From Mesorhizobium sp. NZP2298 (GTDB taxonomy: Bacteria; Pseudomonadota; Alphaproteobacteria; Rhizobiales; Rhizobiaceae), in the NCBI RefSeq assembly GCF_013170825.1, contig NZ_CP033365.1, positions 620,001 to 684,000 of the forward strand: 64,000 nucleotides of DNA, in the 5' to 3' direction. The notes under the pieces were generated by a model, which ran no database searches, was not told the DNA's origin, and was given only the letters and a program-made list of their open reading frames with translations. This document shows positions 48,013 through 58,812 of the stretch, in pieces (within the stretch, counting starts at the first letter, position 1; the number at the start of each line of letters is the position of its first letter). Position numbers and translations under genes: made by a program.

Positions 48013-49314
48013 ATGGACAAGAGCAAGACCTTCAACCTCCCGAAAACCGGTCTCACCCGCCGCACGGCGCTGAAGGGCCTGGCAGCGGGCGCGGGCCTCG
48101 CCATGGCGCCCGGCTTCGTCCGCTATTCCCAGGCGCAGAGTTCGGCGCCAATCAAGATCGGCTTCCAGTCGCACCGGACCGGCATCGGTGCCGCCTATGG
48201 CCGCTGGTATGAGAAGACCACCGCCGCCGCGGTGAAGGCGATCAACGCCGCCGGAGGCATCAATGGCCGTCAGGTCGAGGTCATCATCGAGGATGACGGC
48301 ACCGATCCCGGCCGTGGCGCCGAGGTAGTCGGCAAGTTCGCCACGCAGCACAAGACCGACATCGTCTTCGGCACGCTGTTTTCGCATGTCGTCATCGGCT
48401 CGGCGCCCGCCGCCGGCGAAAACAAGATGCCCTATTTCGTCGTCAGCGAAGGCCACCACGTCGCTTCGACCAAGCTCAACCGCTACGTCTTCCAGCCCGG
48501 CATCACCGATGTGAAGAGCCAGATCCAGTCGATGGCGCCGTGGATCGCGGCCAATGCCGGCAAGAAGGTGACGCAGATCTTCCCCGATTTCGCTTTCGGC
48601 TACGATCATCGCGACTATCTGCCGCCGGCGCTGAAGGCGCAGGGCGCCGATGTCATTGCGCAGATCGCCATCCCGCCGACGGAATCGTCCTTCACCAAGT
48701 ATTTCCCGCAGATCCCGGCCGAGACCGAGGTGATCTACCACGTGATGGTCGGTCCGGCGGTGCTCACCTTCGTCAAGGAACTCGGCGAGTTCTACGGCTC
48801 CAACCGGCCGCAGCTGTTCGGCTTCATCGATTCGCTCGAAGCCGTAGACATCAACAGCCCGGGGCTGGAATTCCTCGACGGCAGCCATTTCTGGGAAGGC
48901 TCGCCGCGCTATGCCCAGGCCGATGATACAGAGGCGCAGAAAGCCTATCGCGCCGCCGTCGGCATCGACGACAATGGCGCCGCCGTCGGCGACCCCAAGG
49001 ATGTCTCCACCGCCGCGCACATGTTCGGCTGCTGGGAAACGCTCTACGTCGTCAAGAAGGCGATGGAGGATGCCGGCTACAAAGGGCCGGAAGACCGCGC
49101 CAAGCTGGTCGAGGCAACCGAGGCGCTGACCGCCTTCGCCGAAGGCCCGGAGCATCCGCAGGGGCCGAAGACCTTCAATGGCAAGATCCACCAGTGTTTT
49201 GGGATCCAGAACATCTCCAAGGTCGAAGGCGGCAAGCTGAAGGTCGTGCACAAGACCAAGATCGAGGACGGGCTCTACGAGGCCGAAGGGGATTATACGA
49301 CGCAGGCGCTTTGA
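48013..49314 (+). CDS. Branched-chain-type (HAAT) ABC transporter substrate-binding protein
   Basis: A 433-residue periplasmic protein. It has a twin-arginine-type signal (LTRRTALKGLAAGAGLA, Arg16-Arg17), so it may be exported folded by Tat. The Leu/Ile/Val-type fold is seen in IKIGFQSHRTGIGAAYGRW, AINAAGGINGRQVEVIIEDDGTDPGRGAEV and FPDFAFGYDHRDYLPPALKAQGA. The ligand need not be a branched-chain amino acid; amides, urea and aromatic acids use the same family. Start at 48013 after AAGGGG. The 152-bp gap before it carries the operon promoter. Confidence 0.9.
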   Translation: MDKSKTFNLPKTGLTRRTALKGLAAGAGLAMAPGFVRYSQAQSSAPIKIGFQSHRTGIGAAYGRWYEKTTAAAVKAINAAGGINGRQVEVIIEDDGTDPGRGAEVVGKFATQHKTDIVFGTLFSHVVIGSAPAAGENKMPYFVVSEGHHVASTKLNRYVFQPGITDVKSQIQSMAPWIAANAGKKVTQIFPDFAFGYDHRDYLPPALKAQGADVIAQIAIPPTESSFTKYFPQIPAETEVIYHVMVGPAVLTFVKELGEFYGSNRPQLFGFIDSLEAVDINSPGLEFLDGSHFWEGSPRYAQADDTEAQKAYRAAVGIDDNGAAVGDPKDVSTAAHMFGCWETLYVVKKAMEDAGYKGPEDRAKLVEATEALTAFAEGPEHPQGPKTFNGKIHQCFGIQNISKVEGGKLKVVHKTKIEDGLYEAEGDYTTQAL

Positions 49315-49474
49315 GGCGCCTTACCCTCCCCCCTTGTGGGGAGGGTCGGCGAATAGGGTTCGCGTTCTTGCGAAGCCTATGAGACGGGGTTGGGGTCGCG
49401 ACGGCCCAAGCCCCACCCCCCCACCCGACCGCTTGGCGGTCACCCTCCCCACAAGGGGGAGGGTTAAGGGCGCC
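49315..49474. repeat. 160-bp palindromic element with inverted terminal repeats
   Basis: The left arm (49315-49346) and right arm (49442-49474) are imperfect inverted copies of about 32 bases, each holding its own CCCTCCCC...TTGTGGGGAGGG hairpin. The element starts directly at the stop of the binding-protein gene and ends 4 bases before the next start codon. It looks like a non-coding palindromic repeat or MITE of rhizobial type. Its right end supplies an AAGGG that may serve as the ribosome-binding site of the permease gene. Confidence 0.75.
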
Positions 49475-49478
49475 CTGA

Positions 49479-50360
49479 ATGCACTTCGGACCCCATCTCC
49501 TCCTTGCCGCCCTCGAAGGCCTCGTCACCTCCGCCGTGCTGGCGCTGACGGCGCTTGGGCTGTCGCTGGTGTTCGGCGTGATGCGGGTGGTCAATGTCGC
49601 GCATGGCGAGTTCTTCATGCTGGGCGCGGTGCTCGCCTGGGCGATCTCCACGGCGATCGGCGGCCACCCGGCGCTCGGCTTCCTGGCGGCACTGGTGATT
49701 GCGCCGCTGATCGTCGGCACCATTGCCCTGATCGCCGAACAGCTGGTGCTGCGCCGGCTCAACTACAATCCGGAAGCCACCATCGTCGCCACCATCGGCA
49801 TGCTCTACATCATCCAGCAGCTGGCGCTGACCTTCTATGGTCCGGAGGCGCGGCCGGTGGAGCCGCCGTTCAGCTACCGCATCCTTTTGCCGTGGTTCGG
49901 CTACTCCGGCTACAAACTGTCCATCATCGCAGCTTCCGCTCTTCTCTTGATCGCCACATGGCTGGTGCTGACACGCACCAAAATCGGCCTCATCATGCGC
50001 GCCACGCAGTATGACAGCGAGACGGCGCAAGCGTTCGGCATCCCGGTCGACCGTGTCTACGGTGGCGTCTTCGCGCTCGGCGCCATGCTGGCGGCGATCG
50101 CCGCGGTGCTGATCGTGCCGATCAGCCAGGCGCATTATCTGATGGGACAGGACCCGCTGCTGCTTTCCTTCATCGTCGTCATCATCGGCGGCCTCGGCTC
50201 GCTGCGCGGCACCGTCGTCGCCGCCGTGCTGATCGGCCTGTCCGATGGCATCATCTCGATGTTCTTCTCGCCGACCCTGGCCAAGATCATCGCCACGCTG
50301 CTGGTCGCCATGGTGCTGGTGTTCCGGCCGCAAGGCCTGTTCGGAACGGCATCGCGATGA
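49479..50360 (+). CDS. HAAT ABC transporter permease (LivH type)
   Basis: A 293-residue inner-membrane permease with about eight hydrophobic segments. The diagnostic motifs are LVFGVMRVVNVAHGEFFMLGA near the N-terminus and IVVIIGGLGSLRGTVVAAVLIGL near the C-terminus. The ATG at 49479 lies 4 bases after the palindromic repeat. The next permease gene overlaps by 4 bp. Confidence 0.94.
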   Translation: MHFGPHLLLAALEGLVTSAVLALTALGLSLVFGVMRVVNVAHGEFFMLGAVLAWAISTAIGGHPALGFLAALVIAPLIVGTIALIAEQLVLRRLNYNPEATIVATIGMLYIIQQLALTFYGPEARPVEPPFSYRILLPWFGYSGYKLSIIAASALLLIATWLVLTRTKIGLIMRATQYDSETAQAFGIPVDRVYGGVFALGAMLAAIAAVLIVPISQAHYLMGQDPLLLSFIVVIIGGLGSLRGTVVAAVLIGLSDGIISMFFSPTLAKIIATLLVAMVLVFRPQGLFGTASR

Positions 50361-51315
50361 GCGAAGCTTCGCCGGCAAAGGCCTATGCGCTGCATCTCGG
50401 CGTCATCATCCTGCTCTTCGTGCTGAGCTTCGTGCTGCCTGAGTACTATCACGGCCTTCTCGCCCGCATCATGGTGCTGGCGGTGTTCGCCATGGGCTAC
50501 AACATGCTGTTCGGCTATGTCGGCCTGCTCAGCCTCGGCCATGCCATGTTCTTCGGCGCCGGGCTTTACGGCGCCGGCCTTGCCGTCATCCAGCTCGGCT
50601 GGGACGTGCCACTGGCCTTCCTCAGCGGGATTGCCTGCGGCGCGGTGCTGGCGCTGATGATCGGCCTTCTTGCACTGCGCACCACGGGCGTCGCCTTCAT
50701 GATCGTCACCATGATGTTCGCGCAGGTCTTTTACCTCCTCATCCTCTACTTCGCGGCGTGGACCGGTGGCGACCAGGGCATGGTCGTGCCGCAGCCGGCG
50801 CGTGTCCTCACTTTCGGCGCGACCGCGCTTGACCTCACCAACCCGACCGTGCGCTATATGACGGCGCTGGCGCTGTTCTCGCTCGTGCTGCTGATCACGC
50901 TGGCCATCGTCCGCTCCCGCTATGGCCGGGTGTTGGTCGCCATCCGCGAGAACGAGGAACGCACGAAGATGCTCGGCTACGACACCTTCTCCAACAAGCT
51001 CGCGGCAGTCGTCGTCTCCGGCACTATCTGCGCCGCCTCGGGCGCTGCCTACGCGCTGCTGTTCGGCTATGTCGGATCGAGCTTCGCCTCGGTGCAATAC
51101 TCGATCCTGCCGTTGCTGTGGGTGCTGCTCGGCGGCGGCGCCACCACGCTCGGGCCGCTGATCGGCACGGTCTTCATGTACTATGTCATCGACATCACCA
51201 GCGGCTACACCTCCGCCTATCTGCTGATCGTCGGCATCGCACTGATCCTGCTGGTGCTGTTTTTCCCCAAGGGCATTCTCGGCAGCATCCGTCAGCGCTG
51301 GCTCGGGTGGCTGCC

Positions 51316-51319
<4 letters not shown>
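50357..51319 (+). CDS. HAAT ABC transporter permease (LivM type)
   Basis: A 320-residue inner-membrane permease with about nine hydrophobic segments. LivM motifs: MGYNMLFGYVGLLSLGHAMFFGAG, GRVLVAIRENEERTKMLGYDTF and LLWVLLGGGATTLGPLIGTVF. It overlaps livH- and livG-type genes by 4 bp on each side, showing strict coupling. Confidence 0.94.
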
Positions 51320-52037
<718 letters not shown>

Positions 52038-52041
<4 letters not shown>

Positions 52042-52772
52042 CCGAAACGAACAAGGCGGAGACAAAGTCTGAAGCGCTGGTGATCTCGGGACTGGACTGC
52101 TTCTATGGGGAGGTCCAGGTGCTCTACGGTCTCGACCTCGTGCTGAACAAGGGCGAGGTGCTGTGCCTGTTCGGCCGCAACGGCGCCGGCAAGACGACGA
52201 CGCTGAAGGCGATCATGGGACTGGTTCCGTCAAGCGCCGGCTCGATCAGGCTCGACGGCCGGGAATTGACCGGCCTGCCGGCGCATGAGGTGCCGAAGGC
52301 CGGCGTCGCCTATGTGCCGCAGGGCCGGCGGCTGTTCGCCGAGATGACGGTGGCGGAAAACATCGAGATCGGCCTGATGGCACGCAGCAAGGGCAAAGCC
52401 GTGCGCGAAAACGTGCTCGACCTCTTCCCGCTGCTGCGCCAGCGGTTGCGGCAACGGTCGGGCACCTTGTCGGGCGGTGAGCAGCAGATGCTGGCGATGG
52501 CGCGCGCGCTCTGCCTCGAGCCGCAGGTGCTCTTGCTCGACGAGCCGACCGAAGGTCTGATGCCGTCGATGATCGCCAAGATCCGCGAGACGGTTTCGAC
52601 GCTGCGCGACATGGGTGTCTCGACCATCCTGGTCGAGCAGCGGGTCGACGCGGTGCTGTCGGTCGCCGACCGCGTCTCGTTCATCGAGAATGGCCGCAAC
52701 CGCGAGACGGTCGATGTCGAGGAACTGCGTGCCGATCCATCGGCGGTCAGGCGCTATGTCGGCGTTGGTTGA
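52038..52772 (+). CDS. HAAT ABC transporter ATP-binding protein (LivF type)
   Basis: A 244-residue ATPase: Walker A GRNGAGKTT, Q-loop YVPQGRRLFAEMTV, signature LSGGEQQMLAMARAL, Walker B LLLDEPTEGLMP and switch VEQRV. The PQGRR and EGLMP motifs are typical of LivF. The stop is immediately followed by the stop of the convergent antiporter gene, so no terminator space remains. Confidence 0.94.
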
Positions 52773-54182
52773 TCAGCCGAAAAACACAAAGCCCGCGATC
52801 AAGAAAGTCGGGATCAGCACCAGCCCGGACCACAGCATGTAGCCGAAGAAGCCCGGCATCCCGACGCCGCGCTGCCTGGCGATGGCATAGACCATGAAGT
52901 TGGGCGCATTGCCGATATAGGTGTTGGCGCCCATGAACACCGCACCCGCCGAGATCGCCGCAAGCGTCGAGGCGAATTCGGTCATCAGATGGCGTGGATC
53001 GCCGCCGGCAAGCTCGAAGAACACCAGGTAGGTCGGCGCATTGTCGAGGAAGGACGACAGCGCTCCGGTCAGCCAGAAATAGGCGAGGTCGTTGGGCGTG
53101 CCTTGCGCCGAGGTGACGAGCGCGACCAGCGGCGCCAGCGCGCCCTCATGGCCGGCTCTCAAAATGGCAATGACCGGCACGATGCAGATGAAGATGCCGG
53201 CAAACAGTTTTGCCACTTCCGCGATCGGTCCCCAGTTGAAGCCGTTCGCCTCGCGGTATTCCTTGCGCGAAACCGCCAGCGAGACGAAGGCGAGCGCCAG
53301 GATGACGCCGTCGCGCACCAGGTTCTGCAGTTCCAGCGTCACGCCTTGAATGGAGACGCTGATCTCAGGCTTCCATGTCGCCGACAGCAGGATGGCGCCG
53401 ATGACCCCGGCCAGCAGCGGAATGTTTGGCAGGCCTCGAATGCGTATCTTCGAATCCGGTGTCGGGTCCTTGATCTTCGGCGCGCCTGCCTCGCGCCGGT
53501 GCAGGATGATGTCGATCGCCAGGAACGCCGCCAGCACCAGGCCGCCGACGAACAGCGTTTCCCGATAGAGGTTCGTGGTCGTCCAGAAGAAGTCGATGCC
53601 ACGCAGGAAGCCAACGAACAGCGGCGGATCGCCGAGCGGCGTCAGCGAGCCGCCGATATTGGACACCAGGAAGATGAAGAAGACGACGACATGGGCATTG
53701 AACGGCCTGTTGTCGTTGGCGCGGATGATCGGCCGGATCAGGATCATCGAGGCGCCCGTCGTGCCTATGACCGAGGCGAGCAGCGCGCCGACCAGCAGCA
53801 GCCCGGCATTGACCAGCGGCGTGCCGTGGATGTTGCCGGCGACCAGAATGCCGCCCGAAATGGTGAACAGCGCAAACAGCAGGATGATGAAGGACATGTA
53901 TTCGGTAAGCAGCGCATGCAGCACCGCCTCGGTCGCCGAAGGCAGACCGAAGGCAAGAGCCAAAGGCACCACCACAAATGCGGCCCAAAGCGCCGCGATC
54001 TTGCCGTAGTGGTGCTCCCAAACATGGTGGAACAGCAGCGGGCCGGTGGCAATCGACAGCAGCAGGCCGGCAAAGGGAAGTGCCCACCACAGCGACATCG
54101 AGGCGCCGGGCAACGCGTGTTCCTCGGCCGCTAAAGCCGCTTCCGGGAACAGCATCGCGACGGCGATGGCGGCACCCGTCAT
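52773..54182 (-). CDS. Sodium:proton antiporter (NhaD / CitMHS-like)
   Basis: A 469-residue membrane protein from the ATG at 54182, with about 12 hydrophobic segments. The ion-transporter family motifs are GTTGASMILIRPIIRAND, LVSNIGGSLTPLGDPPLFVGFLRG and FLDNAPTYLVFFELAGG, with GNAPNFMVYAIARQRG near the C-terminus. These are the repeated pseudo-symmetric substrate-site motifs of the NhaD/arsenite/citrate transporter superfamily. Na+/H+ exchange is the usual annotation, but an organic acid is possible. The longest open frame starts at a TTG (54254) that overlaps pncA, so I prefer the ATG. Confidence 0.85.
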   Translation of the reverse strand: MTGAAIAVAMLFPEAALAAEEHALPGASMSLWWALPFAGLLLSIATGPLLFHHVWEHHYGKIAALWAAFVVVPLALAFGLPSATEAVLHALLTEYMSFIILLFALFTISGGILVAGNIHGTPLVNAGLLLVGALLASVIGTTGASMILIRPIIRANDNRPFNAHVVVFFIFLVSNIGGSLTPLGDPPLFVGFLRGIDFFWTTTNLYRETLFVGGLVLAAFLAIDIILHRREAGAPKIKDPTPDSKIRIRGLPNIPLLAGVIGAILLSATWKPEISVSIQGVTLELQNLVRDGVILALAFVSLAVSRKEYREANGFNWGPIAEVAKLFAGIFICIVPVIAILRAGHEGALAPLVALVTSAQGTPNDLAYFWLTGALSSFLDNAPTYLVFFELAGGDPRHLMTEFASTLAAISAGAVFMGANTYIGNAPNFMVYAIARQRGVGMPGFFGYMLWSGLVLIPTFLIAGFVFFG

Positions 54183-54231
54183 TGCGCCTGCGGTGATCCG
54201 CGAAAGGTCCCCCTGATGCCCCACCGTCCGT

Positions 54232-54846
54232 TCAGTCCGACAAATGGTCTTCAAGCGTCACGCCGGCATCGCGCATGCGACGCAGCATGGCATTGAGCGA
54301 GCCGTTGAGGTCGATGCCGCGGCAGGCGTCGAGCCGGACGGTGGTGTTGAACCCCTGGCTGACAGCGTCCAGCGCTGAAAAGCCGACGCAGAAATCGGTC
54401 GCCAGGCCGACCAGGGTCAGACTGTCGATGCCGCGCTCCCTGAGATAGCCGGCGAGACCCGTCGGCGTCGTGTGGTCGTTCTCGAAGAACGCCGAATAGC
54501 TGTCGATCGCTGGGCGAAACCCCTTGCGGATGACGAGCTCGGCCTTGGTCCAGGCAAGGCCGGAATGGAAATCCGAGCCGAGGCTGCCCTGGATGCAATG
54601 GTCCGGCCACAGCGTCTGCTGGCCATAGGGCATCTCGATCATGGTGAAAGGCTGCGCGCCCGGATGGCTGGAGGCAAAGCTCGAATGGCCGGCGGGGTGC
54701 CAGTCCTGCGTCAACACGACATGGTCGGTCCGCCGGATCATATCGTTGACCAGCGGCACGATCTCGTCACCCCCGGTCACGGCCAACGCGCCGCCCGGGC
54801 AAAAGTCGTTCTGCAGGTCGATGACAACAAGCGCTTCGTCGGCCAT
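54232..54846 (-). CDS. pncA: Nicotinamidase (pyrazinamidase) PncA
   Basis: A 204-residue cysteine amidase that converts nicotinamide to nicotinate and ammonia. The triad is Asp10 (VVIDLQNDF), Lys108 (VIRKGFRP) and Cys153 (GLATDFCVGFSA). The metal site is Asp48-Trp-His50 and His54 in QDWHPAGHSSF. The family segment PYGQQTLWPDHCIQG is intact. Start at 54846 after GGAAG. It diverges from the molybdenum hydroxylase operon with 274 bp between, and would provide nicotinate if that operon degrades it. Confidence 0.95.
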   Translation of the reverse strand: MADEALVVIDLQNDFCPGGALAVTGGDEIVPLVNDMIRRTDHVVLTQDWHPAGHSSFASSHPGAQPFTMIEMPYGQQTLWPDHCIQGSLGSDFHSGLAWTKAELVIRKGFRPAIDSYSAFFENDHTTPTGLAGYLRERGIDSLTLVGLATDFCVGFSALDAVSQGFNTTVRLDACRGIDLNGSLNAMLRRMRDAGVTLEDHLSD

Positions 54847-54987
54847 GCGGCTTCCTTCCCTCTGTCTCGATGCCGCTGTTGCGACCGGAGGCAGAAACTT
54901 GACCAGATGGCCGCGCACGTCAACCTCCGAAGGCGTAACAATCTCGTTGCATGCGGCCCGTCAGGTGCGACACCTCAAACTCTGGCT

Positions 54988-55027
54988 TTGACAATTTCCA
55001 CCGGCTTGATATCATTTGCATACGAAT
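54988..55027 (+). promoter_or_regulatory. Strong promoter with overlapping palindromic operator
   Basis: A perfect -35 TTGACA (54988-54993), a 16-bp spacer and a near-perfect -10 TATCAT (55010-55015) lie in the divergent gap. A 14-bp palindrome ATTTGCATACGAAT (55014-55027, 10 of 14 positions symmetrical) covers the expected start of transcription. This is the arrangement expected for repression by a MarR-type regulator, and one is encoded at the end of the operon. Confidence 0.6.
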
Positions 55028-55120
55028 GAATTTCCGGTTCGAAACCGGCAACATGATCCCAGGGGAAAATCCTTGGGAGGGCCAAATTCGGGGAAGGCCC
55101 ACTCTCTGGGAAGGCAAAGC

Positions 55121-55981
55121 GTGATCCGTTACGCGAAACCCACCACGGTCGATGAGGCGCTCGCGCTGCTTGGCGAGGGCGCCTGGCGCATCCTCGCCGG
55201 CGGTACGGATTTCTATCCGGCACAAGGCACGAAGCCGTTCCGCGACAATGTCCTCGACATCAATGGCCTCACTGCGCTGAGCGGCATCGCCGAGACGGAT
55301 GACCACTTTGTCATCGGTGCACGCACGACATGGACCGACATCATCCGCCATCCCTTGCCGCCCGCCTTCGATGCGCTGAAACAGGCCGCGCGCGAGGTCG
55401 GCTCGCCGCAAATCCAGAACGTCGCCTCGGTCGCGGGCAATCTCTGCAACGCCTCGCCGGCCGCCGATGGCGTGCCGGGCCTGCTCGTGCTTGATGCCGA
55501 AGTCGAACTGCGTTCAGCTACAGTGACGCGCTACCTGCCCCTGCCGGATTTCATTCTCGGCAACCGCCAAACGGCCTTGCGAGCGGGGGAGATGGTCAGC
55601 GCCATCCGCGTGCCGAAGCCCGCTGCAACGGGCACGTCGGCTTTCGTCAAGCTCGGCGCGCGGCGCTATCTCGTCATTTCCATCGCCATGGTGGCGGCGC
55701 GTCTGATCGTCGAGAACGGCACAGTGACCGAAGCGGCCATCGCCGTCGGGTCGTGCTCGGCCGTCGCCAGGCGCCTTGCCGGCGTCGAGGCGGCGCTGCT
55801 CGGATTGCCTGTGGATCACCGGCTCGCTGATGCGGTCCAGTCCGCATCGATCACGGAACTGTTGCCGATCGCCGACGTGCGCGGCAGCGCGGAATACCGG
55901 CTCGATGCTGTGCGCGAGATTGTCGCCCGCGCCGTGCTGACGGCCGCCGGTCCAACGAACGACCACATGGTGGCGGCATGA
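55121..55981 (+). CDS. Molybdenum hydroxylase FAD-binding subunit
   Basis: A 286-residue subunit of the CoxM/xanthine dehydrogenase family that passes electrons from the Fe-S centres to its acceptor. The FAD-binding motif [10 protein letters not shown] is near residue 25 and the second motif [16 protein letters not shown] around 105, with a C-terminal CO-dehydrogenase flavoprotein C domain ([15 protein letters not shown]). The GTG at 55121 follows GGGAAGG. An in-frame longer start at 55016 lies over the promoter and is rejected. It overlaps the next gene by 4 bp. Confidence 0.9.
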   Translation: MIRYAKPTTVDEALALLGEGAWRILAGGTDFYPAQGTKPFRDNVLDINGLTALSGIAETDDHFVIGARTTWTDIIRHPLPPAFDALKQAAREVGSPQIQNVASVAGNLCNASPAADGVPGLLVLDAEVELRSATVTRYLPLPDFILGNRQTALRAGEMVSAIRVPKPAATGTSAFVKLGARRYLVISIAMVAARLIVENGTVTEAAIAVGSCSAVARRLAGVEAALLGLPVDHRLADAVQSASITELLPIADVRGSAEYRLDAVREIVARAVLTAAGPTNDHMVAA

Positions 55982-58812
55982 ACCAGCTTCTGCCTGAAGT
56001 GACTGAAGCCCTGCCCGATCTGGGCGGAGGCACGCCCGGCCTCGGCCCTGAACGCGCCGACATAGCCTTCGCGGTCAATGGCGACGCCGTCCTGGTCAAT
56101 GTGCCGCCGCTGCGCCGGCTGTCCCAGGTGCTGCGCGACGAATTGCGGCTAACCGGCACCAAGGTCGGCTGCGATGCCGGCGATTGCGGCGCCTGCACGG
56201 TGCTGGTCGACGGCGCTCCCGTCTGCGCCTGCCTGATGCCGGCGGCTTCCGTAGCAGGGGCGGCAGTGACAACAGTCGAGGGACTTGCCAATGGCCGGCT
56301 CTCGGCACTGCAGGCCTCGTTTCTCGCCCATGGCGCTGCGCAATGCGGCATCTGCACGCCGGCACTGCTGGTCGCGGCGACAGCGCTCCTGGACACGACA
56401 CCCAGGCCGACCGAGACCGAGGTGCAGGATGCACTGGGCGGGATTCTGTGTCGTTGCACCGGCTACCGGAAGATCATCGCGGCGGTGATGGAGGCGTCCC
56501 TTCAGACAGCGAGCCTGGATTTCCGTCTGCCTCGGTCCGGGCATGCCATCGGCGCGTCCCCTGTCAGGCTCGATGGCGTGCCAAAGGTGACCGGGGCTGA
56601 GAAATTCGGCGGCGATTCCTTCCCGGCCGATGCGCTCGCCGTGCTGGTGGTCCGCTCGCCGCATTATCACGCCGGCTTTGCCTTCGACGATCTCGATGAC
56701 TGGGCTAAGAGACACCCCGGCATCGCCGGTGTCTTCACGGCGGCCGACATTCCGGGAAAGAACTGCTTCGGTGCGATCGGCCCGTTCGCCGATCAGCCGG
56801 CACTGGCCGAAGGATTTGCGCGGCTGCGCGGCGAGGCGGTGGCGCTGGTCGCTGGCGAGCGCGAGGCGATCCTCGATCTCGACCTGTCGGATTTCCCGGT
56901 CCGCTGGACCGAATTGCCGCATTTCCTGCAACCTTGCGAAGCGCAGGCCGAAGGCGCGGCACGGGTCCATGACAACCGCCCGGCCAACCTTCTGACCAAG
57001 GGCCTTGTCGAGCGCGGCGATCCTGAGGCGGCGCTCGCCAATGCCGCCGTCACCGTAAGCGGCGCCATCGAAACATCCTATGTCGAGCACGCCTACATCG
57101 AACCGGAAGCCGGCTATGCCTATCTGGATGGCGACACGCTAGTTGTCGTCGCCTGCACGCAGGCGCCCTACATGGACCGCGACGAGACGGCGAAGGTGCT
57201 TGGCCTTGCCGTCGACAAGGTGCGCATCGTGCCGACCGCGACCGGCGGCGGTTTCGGCTCGAAACTCGACGTTTCACTGCAGCCGCTGATCGGCCTCGTG
57301 GCGCTGAAAACCGGCCGACCGGCGGCGCTGGCCTACACCCGCAACGAATCGATGACATCGACCACCAAGCGCCATCCGGCTGAGATGAGGGCGACCATCG
57401 GCGTGGACGCTGAAGGCCATGTCACCGGCATGACCTTTGCCGGCGATTTCAACACCGGCGCCTATGCAAGCTGGGGCCCGACCGTTGCCAACCGAGTGCC
57501 GGTGCATGCTTCCGGACCCTATGCGACGCCCAACTATCGCGCCGAGGGCCGCGCCATCCATACGCATGGTCCGATTTCCGGCGCCTTCCGCGGCTTCGGC
57601 GTGCCCCAGGCGACGATCATGCAGGAGACGCTCTATGACGAGCTGGCCGGCAAGCTTGGTATCGACCGCCTCGACTTTCGCCTGAAAAACTGCCTTCGGA
57701 ACGGCTCCGAAACGGTTACCGGCCAACGTCTGGAGTCCGGCGTCGGCATTGCCGAGTGCCTTGAGGCGCTGCGGCCGCATTGGGCGCGCGCGACAGCCGA
57801 CGCGGACGCGTTCAACCATGCCCACGCGGACAAAAAGCGCGGTGTCGGCGTGGCATCCTGCTGGTATGGCTGCGGTAACACCTCGCTGCCCAATCCATCG
57901 ACCATCCGGGTCGGCATAGCAGCTGACGGCACGGTCATCCTGCACCAGGGCGCCGTCGATATCGGCCAGGGCTCCAACACCGTCATCAGCCAGATCTGCG
58001 CCGACGCGCTCGGCCTGCCGCTGGAGAAATTCCGGCTGAAGAGCGCCGACACGGCGATCAGCCCCGATGCCGGCAAGACTTCCGCCTCGCGCCAGACTTT
58101 CGTGACCGGCAAGGCGGCCGAGAAGGCCGGCCGCGCGTTGCGCGAGAAGATCCTGCGCTTTGCCAATGTCTCGGAAAAGGCATCCCTCCAGTTGGATGGT
58201 GTGGCAATCGTAATCCGCGAGGGCGAGGCCACACGCCGCATCGATCTCGCCTCGCTCGACGTCGATGCCGATGGCTTCGTCTTCCGCGCCGAGGAGACCT
58301 ACGACCCACCGACACTCCTGCTCGATGCCAAGGGCCAGGGCAAGCCCTACGCTGTGTACGGCTTCGGTGCGCAGATCGCCGAACTCGAGGTCGATCTCAA
58401 GCTCGGCACGGTGAAGCTGCTGAAAATCACCGCCGCGCACGATGTCGGCAAGGCGATCAACCCACTGCTGGTCGAAGGCCAGATCGAGGGCGGCATCGCG
58501 CAAGGCATCGGCATGGCGCTGATGGAAGAATATATCCCCGGTCGCACGGAGAATTTGCACGACTATCTCATCCCGACCATAGGCGACGTGCCGCCGATCG
58601 AGACCATCCTGATCGAGGTTCCCGATCCGGAGGGCCCGTTCGGCGCCAAGGGCCTGGGCGAGCATGTGCTGATCCCGACCGCACCCGCGATCCTCAACGC
58701 CATCCGCCATGCCACCGGCGTTCTGGTCACCAAGATTCCGGCGACGCCGACGCGTCTGCGCGCTGGCATTCGTGAAAAAGATGGCGTCCGCGAAAAGGAA
58801 GCACGCCCATGA
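55978..58812 (+). CDS. Molybdenum hydroxylase, fused 2Fe-2S and molybdopterin-binding subunit
   Basis: A 944-residue hydroxylase of the xanthine dehydrogenase family. The N-terminal plant-type 2Fe-2S cluster uses Cys65, 70, 73 and about 85 ([14 protein letters not shown]); the second uses Cys123, Cys126, Cys158 and Cys160 (CGICTP, CRCTGY). From about residue 190 comes the Moco domain, with TGGGFGSK, the FRGFGVPQ loop and the catalytic glutamate in [12 protein letters not shown]. Small and large subunits, usually separate in bacteria, are fused, and the FAD subunit is separate. Substrates of such enzymes are purines, nicotinate and other N-heterocycles or aldehydes; the downstream reductase favours a pyridine type. 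Confidence 0.9.
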   Translation: MNQLLPEVTEALPDLGGGTPGLGPERADIAFAVNGDAVLVNVPPLRRLSQVLRDELRLTGTKVGCDAGDCGACTVLVDGAPVCACLMPAASVAGAAVTTVEGLANGRLSALQASFLAHGAAQCGICTPALLVAATALLDTTPRPTETEVQDALGGILCRCTGYRKIIAAVMEASLQTASLDFRLPRSGHAIGASPVRLDGVPKVTGAEKFGGDSFPADALAVLVVRSPHYHAGFAFDDLDDWAKRHPGIAGVFTAADIPGKNCFGAIGPFADQPALAEGFARLRGEAVALVAGEREAILDLDLSDFPVRWTELPHFLQPCEAQAEGAARVHDNRPANLLTKGLVERGDPEAALANAAVTVSGAIETSYVEHAYIEPEAGYAYLDGDTLVVVACTQAPYMDRDETAKVLGLAVDKVRIVPTATGGGFGSKLDVSLQPLIGLVALKTGRPAALAYTRNESMTSTTKRHPAEMRATIGVDAEGHVTGMTFAGDFNTGAYASWGPTVANRVPVHASGPYATPNYRAEGRAIHTHGPISGAFRGFGVPQATIMQETLYDELAGKLGIDRLDFRLKNCLRNGSETVTGQRLESGVGIAECLEALRPHWARATADADAFNHAHADKKRGVGVASCWYGCGNTSLPNPSTIRVGIAADGTVILHQGAVDIGQGSNTVISQICADALGLPLEKFRLKSADTAISPDAGKTSASRQTFVTGKAAEKAGRALREKILRFANVSEKASLQLDGVAIVIREGEATRRIDLASLDVDADGFVFRAEETYDPPTLLLDAKGQGKPYAVYGFGAQIAELEVDLKLGTVKLLKITAAHDVGKAINPLLVEGQIEGGIAQGIGMALMEEYIPGRTENLHDYLIPTIGDVPPIETILIEVPDPEGPFGAKGLGEHVLIPTAPAILNAIRHATGVLVTKIPATPTRLRAGIREKDGVREKEARP

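Noticed and set aside
49315..49474. Intrinsic terminator after the HAAT binding-protein gene
   Set aside because: The hairpins have no T-run, occur as inverted ends of a larger element and are followed by an obviously co-transcribed permease gene; a repeat is the better reading.
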